From an uncultured Actinomycetes bacterium (GTDB taxonomy: Bacteria > Actinomycetota > Acidimicrobiia > Acidimicrobiales > Ilumatobacteraceae): a stretch of DNA of 48,353 nucleotides. Under the pieces are notes generated by a model. That model saw only the letters and a list, made by a program, of their open reading frames with translations, did not search any database and was not told where the DNA came from. Below, one piece after another: positions 10,136 to 17,958 of this stretch. The position numbers and the translations under genes are program-made. Numbering within the stretch: position 1 is the stretch's first letter; every line of letters starts with the position of its first letter. The stretch is taken from positions 1 to 48,353 of the forward strand of contig CALGTP010000433.1 of assembly GCA_937902105.1 (NCBI GenBank), given 5' to 3'.

Positions 10136-10954
10136 TTAAGCCACCGCAGGTACAGGTATCGCGAGATTGGCAGCCAAAGTACGATCTCGGCGATGCAACA
10201 TAAAGCAAGAGATGAGGAAAAAGATTCCAGAGCCTAAGGTGACGAGCAACGCAGGTTGACGCTTGGTGCCAAGGTCGCGAATCATGACAATGTATTGGTG
10301 AGACTTACTCTCATCAATAACGGGTCGTGCAGGAGCGCGGCCAGGTTCGGATCTCTGCGGCACTAAAGCGGCAATTTCCACAATCGCGTAATGCGGTTTG
10401 TGTAAGAAGGCAAGGAAGTCAAGTTTGTCGCCGATCTTGGGATAACGCTCACCACCACGGTCAAACACCGCGACTGCTTGGTATTCCCCGCCGGCGTACA
10501 ACTCGGCTTCAACTTGAATGATTTCATCCGCTGCTGCGATGGATTGACCGCGACCCTTATCGTCCGTTGGAAGAACTTTCCAATTTTCTTCTTGCAAAGC
10601 CTTGGCTCCAGCAGCAGCAGCCTCAACTGGTGATGCGTCCGGAGAAATCTTCACCGAGTTCACAAGCACCTCGGCCTGTGGCAACAGGGCTACATCGCGT
10701 ACAACCGTGAAGGGTTGTGCCGGCTTCCATGATGGCTCATTACCTTTGAGACCAATGCCGTAGGTCATCCAGATAACTCCCATCATGACCATCCACCCGC
10801 TGAGTCCCGCAAGCGCAACTAAGAGCCCTAAGCGAGCACCCATGTTGGTTGCAAGAAGAAGATAAACACTTCCGCATAGGGCAACAACGGCGATAATGAC
10901 CGTGATGAGTCCGCGAATTTCTGGTTCCCAGGCGATGCTTAACATGGTGCTCAT
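10136..10954 (-). CDS. Unrecognised membrane protein between the bc-complex genes and nuoA
   Basis: 272 residues; not recognised. Two hydrophobic helices lie near residues 15-35 and 41-63, and a third near 240-258 (LLVTLGSGIFFLISCFML). Between them is a soluble stretch of about 170 residues that should sit on one side of the membrane. No cofactor motif, no CXXCH. The start overlaps the end of the dihaem cytochrome c by 4 bases (ATGA) and nuoA follows after 3 bases. Its position suggests an accessory subunit or assembly factor of the bc complex or of a bc/complex I assembly; this is inference from context only. Confidence 0.7.
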   Translation of the reverse strand: MSTMLSIAWEPEIRGLITVIIAVVALCGSVYLLLATNMGARLGLLVALAGLSGWMVMMGVIWMTYGIGLKGNEPSWKPAQPFTVVRDVALLPQAEVLVNSVKISPDASPVEAAAAGAKALQEENWKVLPTDDKGRGQSIAAADEIIQVEAELYAGGEYQAVAVFDRGGERYPKIGDKLDFLAFLHKPHYAIVEIAALVPQRSEPGRAPARPVIDESKSHQYIVMIRDLGTKRQPALLVTLGSGIFFLISCFMLHRRDRTLAANLAIPVPAVA

Positions 10955-12015
10955 AGTTCGTTCCGTACGTAGTTCACGATCTGTTGGATCTGTTCAGCAG
11001 TCAATAAATCACCAAAGCCAGGCATCCGACCCGAACCTTGACCCTGAACACCATACTTCGCTCCGAACTTTGAACCAGCCTTGATGAAGTTGATCATTTC
11101 TTGTTCAGTGCTGAAGTGAGTATTGGTCGCTCCACCGGTGAGGTTCCAACCGAAAGCACCCGAACCAGTCTGTCCAGGCTCGCCCCAACTCCATCCAGGC
11201 GTATGGCAACGAGCACAACTAAAACCACCGGATCCCAATTCAAGGTTGAAGAGTGCTTCTCCAATTGAGCTGTAGGTACCATCTGCGACAGACTTTTCAG
11301 CAGCGGCTTGAACCTTTTCCTGCTCAACCACGGGCAAATGTCCACCCTCACAGTTCAACGGCTTGGCATCTGCCACGATGCAGTCTTCGCGCGGTATCTG
11401 AATGCTCTTGAGGTACGCCAATAGCGTGTCAATCTGTTGGGCATTGAGTGGTCCACCACCCTCAATGCCCCAGGGGGACATCGGCGAAAACGGTCGACCG
11501 TATTGCAGGATGAAACGAACTTCACTTTCATCAAAGCGATAAAAGACGGTGTTAATTGCTGGGGCTTTCCATGTCACAGACTTCACTTCACCAGTTTTCG
11601 AATCCGTGATTGTGTATGGAGCGGCGCCACCCGGACCCTTCATTCCACCATGACAGCCGGCGCAGTTAAATCCACCCTCGGCAGTTGGAGCAAAAAGGTT
11701 TGAGCCCCACTCAATAAAACGATTCTCTTTACCGCTTGTCGCGCCAGCTTGACGACTCGGTTCCAAAATCCAGTAAGCAGGTAGTCCAATAGTGATCGTT
11801 GCCAGCATTAAAACACCGAGCAATTGCATTTTCTGCAGGCGCTTACCCTCAAGAATTTCATCATCGAAATATTCTTTACGGTTAGCGGCGAGTTCAATCT
11901 CTGAACCAATCTCAGCGCGACCTGCTGATCGGTTGAAGAATGCATAGGTGACATAACCAATGACGAAAAACAGCGCTATGAGCGAAGCGAAAGTAGAAGT
12001 GACGAGTGAAATCAT
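10951..12015 (-). CDS. Membrane-anchored dihaem cytochrome c of the bc complex
   Basis: 354 residues. Two transmembrane helices lie near residues 8-27 and 64-84, followed by two c-type haem domains: NCAGCHGG (Cys118, Cys121, His122) and SCARCHTPG (Cys267, Cys270, His271). Likely axial methionines are in PFSPMSPWG (first domain) and GSGRMPGFGD (second). It lies directly after the Rieske gene, so it most likely replaces cytochrome c1 as the electron exit of a menaquinol:cytochrome c reductase. It is functionally comparable to actinobacterial QcrC, but the two N-terminal helices and the gene order differ from classical QcrC. Confidence 0.85.
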   Translation of the reverse strand: MISLVTSTFASLIALFFVIGYVTYAFFNRSAGRAEIGSEIELAANRKEYFDDEILEGKRLQKMQLLGVLMLATITIGLPAYWILEPSRQAGATSGKENRFIEWGSNLFAPTAEGGFNCAGCHGGMKGPGGAAPYTITDSKTGEVKSVTWKAPAINTVFYRFDESEVRFILQYGRPFSPMSPWGIEGGGPLNAQQIDTLLAYLKSIQIPREDCIVADAKPLNCEGGHLPVVEQEKVQAAAEKSVADGTYSSIGEALFNLELGSGGFSCARCHTPGWSWGEPGQTGSGAFGWNLTGGATNTHFSTEQEMINFIKAGSKFGAKYGVQGQGSGRMPGFGDLLTAEQIQQIVNYVRNEL

Positions 12016-12017
12016 GA

Positions 12018-12875
12018 TCAGTGCTTTGCCTCTCCGGAAACGCAGTGGGGCCCTTCGGCTTCCTGTCCAGTTGTGTTGATACCAATTGCAGGACCATTAA
12101 AGGTTGTTCCCGTGTCAACAATGACGTTGCCATTGGTCACCGCAACACCAAAGCGATCCATACCACGAGGGGCAGGACCAGCCTTCTTTTCACCAACACG
12201 GTTGTACTGCGACCCATGACATGGACATTCAAACCACTGCGAACTCTTACATTCAGGAACTCGACAGCCCAGGTGAGGACACTTTTGGTAAAGCGCAACA
12301 AGGCCATTTTCCATACCGTTTAAAACTGGCCCCTGCTTGCCATAAGACAAGCGTGCCTTGGGGAGAGAATCGGCGGGGTAAGAAGTCAGCCAAGTTCGCG
12401 CCTCAGGCTTATAGACAAAACCGCGTTCACTCCGAATCTGCGCTATCAGGTCATCTAGGCGACCGACATTCACCTTGGATCCGAAACCGCCGCCAGCACG
12501 TGGCCACAAAAAGGCAATTAGCGAAGCGCCGAATGCCGCGGTACCCGTGAGCACCAAAAAGATTGATGCACGATTGAAGAACTGGCGACGTGAAACATCT
12601 ACGGCCTCTTGATCTGGCGCTTGCCAGACCACAGGGGCGACTTCAGTAGCTTTTTCAAGAACGGCGGTACGCGTAGCGATTGCTTGTGATTCATACGCTG
12701 ATCCAGCAGGACCATCTCCAGATTCAGCCTTGATGGACTTGTCACGCTTCACAGTTTCTCGCGCAAGCGCGCCTGCACCGCGTACATCAGAGCGTCGTGC
12801 TGACGTAACGAGGACGACAGCAGCTAACACCACTAGGGCGGCGATGGCTATACCAATTGTTGCTAGGGGTGTCAT
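12018..12875 (-). CDS. Rieske [2Fe-2S] protein of the cytochrome bc complex
   Basis: 285 residues from ATG 12875. That start is preceded by a GGAG ribosome binding site; the frame is open further upstream but would overlap subunit IV. An N-terminal helix (residues 4-24) is followed by a linker and the twin-arginine-like motif SRRQFFNRAS (96-97) before a second helix (about 104-124), as expected for a Tat-dependent Rieske protein. Cluster ligands are CPHLGC (Cys199, His201) and CPCHGS (Cys217, His220); Cys204 and Cys219 would form the disulfide. It moves electrons from quinol to the haem c subunit. Confidence 0.92.
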   Translation of the reverse strand: MTPLATIGIAIAALVVLAAVVLVTSARRSDVRGAGALARETVKRDKSIKAESGDGPAGSAYESQAIATRTAVLEKATEVAPVVWQAPDQEAVDVSRRQFFNRASIFLVLTGTAAFGASLIAFLWPRAGGGFGSKVNVGRLDDLIAQIRSERGFVYKPEARTWLTSYPADSLPKARLSYGKQGPVLNGMENGLVALYQKCPHLGCRVPECKSSQWFECPCHGSQYNRVGEKKAGPAPRGMDRFGVAVTNGNVIVDTGTTFNGPAIGINTTGQEAEGPHCVSGEAKH

Positions 12876-12888
12876 AAAAGTGTGCTCC

Positions 12889-13641
12889 TCACAACTCGAA
12901 GAACAGGCCGTCCCGCCAAGGGAAGACAAAGTTGAAACCAGGACCACGGAAGAACGATCCGATGATGACTAACACGGCCCAAAACATTAAGTGGACAGTC
13001 ATGATCGAAGTCGCAAACTTGCGATCCTCAGGTTTGTTGGATGGATTCTTGTCAATGAACGGAGCCAAAATTAAAGCGAACAAGGCCACACCGGGAATTG
13101 TCACACCAGCCACCATCGGGTGGAACATCGTCAACAATTCTTGAAGTCCCAAGAAGTACCACGGAGCCTTTGAAGGGTTGGGCGTCTGGTTGGGGTTCGC
13201 CAACTGCAACAACGGTGCATTGACAAATATTGCCACGAAGAACAAGAACGCAGTGCAAGCAACCGCCGCCACGAACTCAACTGCCAGCAGGTGAGGCCAG
13301 GTGTGTACTTTGTCCACCGGCGTGGCTTTGACATCTTGAATCGAGCCCGACTTGACGACTGTCAACAAACGCTGAGTGTGACCACCTGGGCCCGCGCCAA
13401 TGGGCAGACCTGCTGCAACTGGAGCAGCACCCACAAGGGCACCGACCTTTTCGGCGACAGCAACCTGCCCTCCGCCAGTTTTATCCTTAGCCGCTTTGCT
13501 GCGCTCAAGAAGATGAGCCGGAATGCGTGGATCTGCAGCTGGAGCATCGCCAGCAGCAGGCGCGGCCGCGCCCGCTTGTGCAGCGGCCTGATCGCGAGCG
13601 GCTTGCGCTCGCTTCAAAAGGTGTTCTGGGATTTCAGTCAT
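12889..13641 (-). CDS. Cytochrome bc complex subunit IV (C-terminal half of cytochrome b)
   Basis: 250 residues. The last 150 form three hydrophobic helices homologous to petD / the C-terminal half of cytochrome b. The Qo motif reads KAPWYFLGLQELL, where classical proteins have PEWY. The N-terminal 60 residues are low-complexity (Ala/Pro-rich) and contain two copies of a short motif, IPEHLLKRAQAARD and IPAHLLERSKAAKD. The divergent cytochrome c at 15776 also opens with this motif. The gene lies between the cytochrome b and Rieske genes. Confidence 0.9.
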   Translation of the reverse strand: MTEIPEHLLKRAQAARDQAAAQAGAAAPAAGDAPAADPRIPAHLLERSKAAKDKTGGGQVAVAEKVGALVGAAPVAAGLPIGAGPGGHTQRLLTVVKSGSIQDVKATPVDKVHTWPHLLAVEFVAAVACTAFLFFVAIFVNAPLLQLANPNQTPNPSKAPWYFLGLQELLTMFHPMVAGVTIPGVALFALILAPFIDKNPSNKPEDRKFATSIMTVHLMFWAVLVIIGSFFRGPGFNFVFPWRDGLFFEL

Positions 13642-13668
13642 GTTGAGTCATTTCCTTTCAGGCACTGG

Positions 13669-14451
13669 TCACAACGGACCTGAGATGCCACCGTCCTTAC
13701 GGACACGCCAGAAGTGGATAGCCATGAAAATCACGATGACGAAAGGCAACATGAGAACGTGCAGCACATACCATCGCAGCAACGTTTCAGAACCGATCTC
13801 CACACCACCGAGCAATACGAAACGCACTTGAGAACCAAAGACCGGGGTATACCCCATCATGTTGGTACCCACGGCGACTGCCCACATTGACAACTGATCC
13901 CACGGAAGCAAATAGCCAGTGAATGAAAGCAGCAAGGTCAGCGTCAACAACACGACACCGATCACCCAGTTAAATTCACGCGGCGCTTTGTACGCACCAT
14001 GATAAAAAACGCGGGCCATGTGCAAGAACACCGAGAGCACCATTAAGTGCGCTCCCCATCTATGCATATTTCGCACAAGTAACCCGAAGGCCACCGAGGT
14101 CTGCAAACTACTGATGTCATTCCAGGCGGCCGTGGCTTCAGGGCGGTAGAAGAACATCAAGAAAATGCCGGTCACCGTTAAGTGAATGAAGAGGAAGAAA
14201 CTGAGTCCACCGAGACACAAGGTGTAGCTCACCTTGACGGCATGACGCTTGACCTTCACAGGATGCAAGTGATAGAGCACCGAGTTCATGATGACGTACG
14301 AGCGGTTACGTGGGCTATCGGTGTAGCCCTTACGGAAAATAGAACCAGGACGGAAGATCGAACTCCAGGCTTGACTGCCTTGAACATTCTCTACCGTCTG
14401 ATTCAGACGCTCTTTTGCTGTTGGACGAGGATCGTCAATGACTTTTGCCAT
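13669..14451 (-). CDS. Cytochrome b, N-terminal (b6-like) subunit
   Basis: 260 residues with four hydrophobic helices; binds the two b haems of a quinol:cytochrome c reductase. Helix B has the His pair in HRWGAHLMVLSVFLH (13 residues between first and last His). Helix D has HVLMLPFVIVIFMAIH, with 14 residues between, the b6-type spacing rather than the 13 of mitochondrial cytochrome b. LLSFTGYLLPWDQLSMWA is the family signature. The C-terminal helices are encoded separately by the next gene, as in b6f complexes and in Firmicutes. Confidence 0.93.
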   Translation of the reverse strand: MAKVIDDPRPTAKERLNQTVENVQGSQAWSSIFRPGSIFRKGYTDSPRNRSYVIMNSVLYHLHPVKVKRHAVKVSYTLCLGGLSFFLFIHLTVTGIFLMFFYRPEATAAWNDISSLQTSVAFGLLVRNMHRWGAHLMVLSVFLHMARVFYHGAYKAPREFNWVIGVVLLTLTLLLSFTGYLLPWDQLSMWAVAVGTNMMGYTPVFGSQVRFVLLGGVEIGSETLLRWYVLHVLMLPFVIVIFMAIHFWRVRKDGGISGPL

Positions 14452-14462
14452 GGGTTGTTCTC

Positions 14463-14876
14463 CTAGAAACGCATTCCATATGCGTAACCGTGATTAGCGG
14501 TACGTGTGTGAGTGTCGCCAGTTGCGAGAGCCGCACCAGCCTTGCCAAGAATGATGACGCCGGTCGGACACCGATCGACGCATAGTGCACAACGTGTACA
14601 AACATCATCATCAATAATGAACAGAACATGGTCGTTAGGGTCAAGCCCAGGGAGCTCGGTGTTGGTGGCTTCTGCCACAGCATCGGGAGTCACCATGTGG
14701 ATGCACTTCCACGGACAGATATCAACGCAACCCTCGCACATGATGCATTCGGACTGGTCGATATGAATGAATTGCTTGGGCTTCACCGCCTTGGTGAGAT
14801 AGTCCGCGTCAACTTCAACCAGTTGGTACTGGTCGGAGTACGGCATCATCGGCGGATTGGCGTCAGTACGAGTCAT
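14463..14876 (-). CDS. 2x[4Fe-4S] ferredoxin-like protein of the bc operon
   Basis: 137 residues with two cluster motifs: Cys44-X2-Cys47-X2-Cys50-X3-Cys54-Pro and Cys93-X2-Cys96-X2-Cys99-X3-Cys103-Pro. They are separated by a 38-residue insertion, longer than in bacterial ferredoxins. No membrane helix. It stands directly upstream of cytochrome b, so it may deliver electrons to, or be a peripheral subunit of, the bc complex. Function is not known from sequence; a role as a NuoI-like subunit is unlikely, because a full nuoI is present downstream. Confidence 0.85.
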   Translation of the reverse strand: MTRTDANPPMMPYSDQYQLVEVDADYLTKAVKPKQFIHIDQSECIMCEGCVDICPWKCIHMVTPDAVAEATNTELPGLDPNDHVLFIIDDDVCTRCALCVDRCPTGVIILGKAGAALATGDTHTRTANHGYAYGMRF

Positions 14877-14880
14877 GGGG

Positions 14881-15357
14881 TTATGCCTTCTTCACCAAAG
14901 GACGACCGTAACTTGATTGCTCAACTTCGGTGGACTTTGTCCTGCCACGCTTTTGCCACCACGTCCACATGTAGATCTGAATACCTAAAAACAATCCGTA
15001 AATACCTGTCACGGCGATATCACCAATTTGCAGGTAGTTGATATCAAACGGGAAACTTCCACCGGCTGCTTGCGATTTAAAAATTGATCCAGGACCGAGG
15101 AATGGCTTGTCGGATTGCCAACCAAGTTCGTTTTGAACATGAACCAACCACTGATGAGGCACCACTCCGTAGGCCAGGAACATCACGAAGAATGCATACA
15201 CAGAGCCAATCATCGCCTCGCCCCAAGACATGGGAGTACCGATAGGACGGCGCTTGCCGTACACAAAAATAAGACCAGTAAGAATTGTTGTCAAAGCCAA
15301 GGAGAACAGGAAAGCCTGATTCATTCCCGGCCATTTCAGGATGTCAATCGCCAGCAT
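14881..15357 (-). CDS. Unrecognised 3-TM protein, first gene of the respiratory operon
   Basis: 158 residues; not recognised. Hydrophobic helices lie near residues 13-34, 45-66 and 109-134. Between helices two and three is a loop with VVPHQWLVHVQNELGW and a Gly/Ser/Phe-rich stretch, and the tail is basic. It is the first gene after the promoter at 15425-15453 and lies 4 bases from the ferredoxin-like gene. It may anchor that iron-sulfur protein to the membrane (inference). The ribosome binding site GAAGGGA is rather far (about 12 bases) from the ATG. Confidence 0.7.
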   Translation of the reverse strand: MLAIDILKWPGMNQAFLFSLALTTILTGLIFVYGKRRPIGTPMSWGEAMIGSVYAFFVMFLAYGVVPHQWLVHVQNELGWQSDKPFLGPGSIFKSQAAGGSFPFDINYLQIGDIAVTGIYGLFLGIQIYMWTWWQKRGRTKSTEVEQSSYGRPLVKKA

Positions 15358-15424
15358 CTAGCCGGTATTCCCTTCCGTGCCCTGTAACGAGGTCGATACA
15401 TGTTTGAGTTTCGTGGACTTAGCT

Positions 15425-15453
15425 CTTATAAAAATCTTTAGCAGAACCGACAA
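15425..15453 (-). promoter_or_regulatory. Sigma-70-type promoter of the bc/nuo operon
   Basis: On the minus strand TTGTCG (15453-15448) is followed by a 17-base spacer and TATAAG (15430-15425). That gives 4/6 and 5/6 matches to the -35 and -10 consensus at ideal spacing. Transcription would start near 15418, giving a leader of about 60 bases before the ATG at 15357. Confidence 0.6.
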
Positions 15454-15603
15454 GAACCTTAGTCGTCAAGAGCCTCGCGCGACCCAACTCACTCGCAAGA
15501 ACAAACAAAGATTTGGGGCACACAGAAAATTTTGACGGCATTGCTAAAAATCGGAATCCTTGACTACTTGAGGTCTATCGCCATGGCCTACCCCTTAGGT
15601 GGG

Positions 15604-15621
15604 TTGTGCGATAGTTCACGG
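15604..15621. promoter_or_regulatory. Rex-like operator
   Basis: The 18-base sequence TTGTGCGATAGTTCACGG matches the known Rex consensus TTGTGAA-N4-TTCACAA at 10 of 14 defined positions, with both core half-sites TTGTG and TTCAC intact. A rex gene is in the same window (23909-24592), and in Streptomyces Rex is known to control respiratory operons including nuo. The site overlaps the -10 of a weak candidate minus-strand promoter (TTGTCA 15635-15630, TATCGC 15613-15608). It is about 150 bases from the stronger promoter. Confidence 0.4.
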
Positions 15622-15775
15622 TACCTAAGTGACAAGATTCCTAGGAGTTTTTGCCACAGAAAAGGCTAGGAATTCCGTCATAGCCTCACTCGCGCTCTAG
15701 TGTTCTTATCCGAGACGGCAACCGCACGGTCGTTGTCAAAAAATTGTCGTACCCCACGCCCGAAAGGACTGGCCC

Positions 15776-16594
15776 GTGACCGAAATTCCCGAGCACCTCT
15801 TAAAACGATCCCGCGACCGTAAGGCCGCTGGCGGCGATGCCTCTTCTACAGAGGTTTCTGCAGGCGCTGCAGTTCCAGCGACGACTGGCGCAACGACACC
15901 CACCGCCCGAGTTTTGGTGGAAGCTGAGGCCCAAAAGCCCGCAAAGAAGCCGGATCCGGCCTACATCACAGCCGCCAAGACCCGTGGTCGCATCCCATCC
16001 TGGGCTATGGCCACGCTTGCTTTGATGCCCATTTTTTTGTTCATGTATGTCCGTGGCTTGGAGCCGCAAAAAGCCGAGGCACAGGGTCCGAGCGCTCTCG
16101 GCATGGAAAACTACGGTGCCTGCGCTAGTTGCCACGGTGCCGACGGTGCAGGTGGTGCGGGTCGAGTCTTGAAAGACGGTGAGTCGTTGAAGACTTTCCC
16201 TCATATTGAAGACATGTTGAATTGGGTGTATAGCGGAACCGAGGCCTACGAGGCCGCCGGAGTCGCCTCCTACGGTGATCCGAATCGCGAAGGCGGGTTC
16301 CACTATCCACGCTCCTATAACGGTGGGGCAATGCCCGCCCAGGGGGAAAAAGCAGGTGGGGCACTCACCGAAGCCGAGATTTTGGGGCTCATCTGCCATA
16401 TTCGTTATGACATTTCAGGTGCTGACGAGGCTGGAGAGTGGGCCGAAGAGTACGAAAAGTGGTGCAGCTCAGAGAGCCAAATTTTTCTTGACCTTGAGGC
16501 CGGAACTTTGACCTTTGATTCTCCCGAATTAGGTGTCGGAACCGCTCCCCGCCTCGGCACCCCAGCCGACCAAGAAGTTATGGCCGCTGGCTGA
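15776..16594 (+). CDS. Membrane-anchored monohaem cytochrome c
   Basis: 272 residues from a GTG start preceded by AAAGGA. The start encodes MTEIPEHLLKRSRDRK, a motif shared with subunit IV of the bc complex. An Ala/Pro/Lys-rich linker and one transmembrane helix (about 76-92) follow, then a c-type haem domain with CASCHGADG (Cys116, Cys119, His120) and a probable axial Met in GGAMPAQG. Two further cysteines lie in the C-terminal third. Divergent from the bc/nuo operon, it is a likely electron carrier between the bc complex and an oxidase that is not in the window. Confidence 0.85.
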   Translation: MTEIPEHLLKRSRDRKAAGGDASSTEVSAGAAVPATTGATTPTARVLVEAEAQKPAKKPDPAYITAAKTRGRIPSWAMATLALMPIFLFMYVRGLEPQKAEAQGPSALGMENYGACASCHGADGAGGAGRVLKDGESLKTFPHIEDMLNWVYSGTEAYEAAGVASYGDPNREGGFHYPRSYNGGAMPAQGEKAGGALTEAEILGLICHIRYDISGADEAGEWAEEYEKWCSSESQIFLDLEAGTLTFDSPELGVGTAPRLGTPADQEVMAAG

Positions 16595-16628
16595 AAAAGC
16601 CAGTACCCAGTCGATGTGACTTCGACTG
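16587..16628 (+). terminator. Tandem hairpins after the cytochrome c gene
   Basis: CTGGCT/AGCCAG (6-bp stem, loop GAAAA, 16587-16603) spans the stop codon. It is followed by CAGTCGA/TCGACTG (7-bp stem, 7-base loop, 16608-16628). Neither has a T-run, so intrinsic termination is doubtful; they may protect the mRNA end or weaken read-through into 16699. Confidence 0.35.
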
Positions 16629-16698
16629 TGACCAACAGAACGCTCACGACCCAGAACCCGTCTCGGCACTTGGACGCGATTAATACCACCCGGTTGTT

Positions 16699-17946
16699 AT
16701 GACTTCCCACCACGATGTCCTGATCATTGGCGCTGGGCCCGCAGGTGCTGCTGCCGCGTACTGGTTGGCCAAAGAGGGTCTCGATGTAGTCATGGTCGAC
16801 AAAAAACTTTTCCCGCGGGAAAAAACGTGTGGCGATGGTCTCACCCCGCGAGCTGTCAAGCAGATCCACGATATGGGTCTTGGCGATCAACTCTCGCAGT
16901 TTCATCGATACGACGGATTGCGCACAACGGCTCACGGCAAGGCCATTGAACTGCACTGGCCCTCGCATCCGATCTATCCACAACACGGCTACGTCGTGCG
17001 GCGCCGAGAACTGGACACAATGGTGGCGCGCAATGCGGTCGCCGCTGGAGCAACTTTGCTTGAAGGTCACGAAGCCCTCGCCCCAGTTCTGGAAAGAGGT
17101 TTTGTCCGCGGAGCGACAGTTCAAAGCAAAGACTCTGACGCTCCTTTCGATATCACGGCGCGCTATGTGATTGTTGCCGACGGTGCCAACAGTCGCTTCG
17201 GGCGATCGCTCGGGACCTTTCGAACCAAGGAGTGGCCATACGGGACCGCCATTCGCACCTATTGGGAAACTCCACGTCACGCTGAACCATGGATCGAGTC
17301 GGCGCTTGATGTGAAAGACCGCAACGGCAACCCGATGCCCGGCTATGGCTGGATCTTCCCCGTCGGTGACGGAACTGTCAACATCGGCGTTGGGCTGTTA
17401 TCAACATTTCGCGATTTTAAAAGCGTCAATACAACCCACCTGCTGGATGCCTATGCCCACATGGTCGCTGACCGCTGGGAAATTGACCCCGACAATCCCA
17501 CGATGAAGGCAACCTCGGGTCGAATCCCGATGGGTGGCTCGGTCGGACCAAAATCTGGACCTACGTATCTCGTCATTGGCGATGCAGCAGGAAGTGTGAA
17601 CCCCTTCAACGGTGAAGGTATTGATTACGCCTATGAAACTGCACGCATGGCTGCAGAGGTGCTCACTGACGCTATTCGTAACAATGACCCAGCAGCACTA
17701 CAGCGCTACCAAATATTGATTGACGATGAGTACGGTCAGTACTTCAAAGTGGCGCGTTTATTTGCCCGCATCATTGGTCGACCGGTGATCATGCGCGAAC
17801 TTTCGCGCGTCGGAATACAAAGTCGCACTCTGATGGAATGGGTTTTAAGAATCATGGCCAACTTATTGCGCCCCGATGAAATCGGACCAGCAGAAGTGGC
17901 CTATAAAGCGGCAGCAGCAATTGTCCGACTCACACCTAACGCTTAA
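16699..17946 (+). CDS. Geranylgeranyl-reductase-family FAD-dependent oxidoreductase
   Basis: 415 residues. The N-terminal FAD-binding Rossmann motif is IIGAGPAGAAAAYWLAKEG, followed by FPREKTCGDGLTPRAV (the family's C-G-D-G motif). A second FAD motif is VIGDAAGSVNPFNGEGI near residue 294. Family members saturate isoprenoid chains. In actinobacteria, one group (MenJ) reduces a double bond in the menaquinone side chain. Its place beside the cytochrome c and respiratory operon fits a menaquinone-modifying role, but the substrate cannot be read from the sequence. Confidence 0.85.
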   Translation: MTSHHDVLIIGAGPAGAAAAYWLAKEGLDVVMVDKKLFPREKTCGDGLTPRAVKQIHDMGLGDQLSQFHRYDGLRTTAHGKAIELHWPSHPIYPQHGYVVRRRELDTMVARNAVAAGATLLEGHEALAPVLERGFVRGATVQSKDSDAPFDITARYVIVADGANSRFGRSLGTFRTKEWPYGTAIRTYWETPRHAEPWIESALDVKDRNGNPMPGYGWIFPVGDGTVNIGVGLLSTFRDFKSVNTTHLLDAYAHMVADRWEIDPDNPTMKATSGRIPMGGSVGPKSGPTYLVIGDAAGSVNPFNGEGIDYAYETARMAAEVLTDAIRNNDPAALQRYQILIDDEYGQYFKVARLFARIIGRPVIMRELSRVGIQSRTLMEWVLRIMANLLRPDEIGPAEVAYKAAAAIVRLTPNA

Positions 17947-17958
17947 TTCGTCGCCGCA

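Larger units (their letters stand above)
15358..15775. promoter_or_regulatory. Divergent regulatory region of the respiratory genes
   Basis: A 418-base gene-free stretch between the leftward bc/nuo operon and the rightward cytochrome c gene. It holds a minus-strand promoter at 15425-15453, a Rex-like dyad at 15604-15621 inside a 7-bp inverted repeat (CTTAGGT 15594-15600, ACCTAAG 15623-15629), and a palindromic CCTAGG near 15640. No coding sequence was seen in it on either strand. A plus-strand promoter for 15776 could not be assigned with confidence. Confidence 0.6.

Noticed and set aside
16405-17280. Long open frame on the minus strand opposite the cytochrome c and flavoprotein genes
   Set aside because: It runs antisense to two clear genes and reads across their boundary, its protein shows no family features, and it has no ribosome binding site or context.
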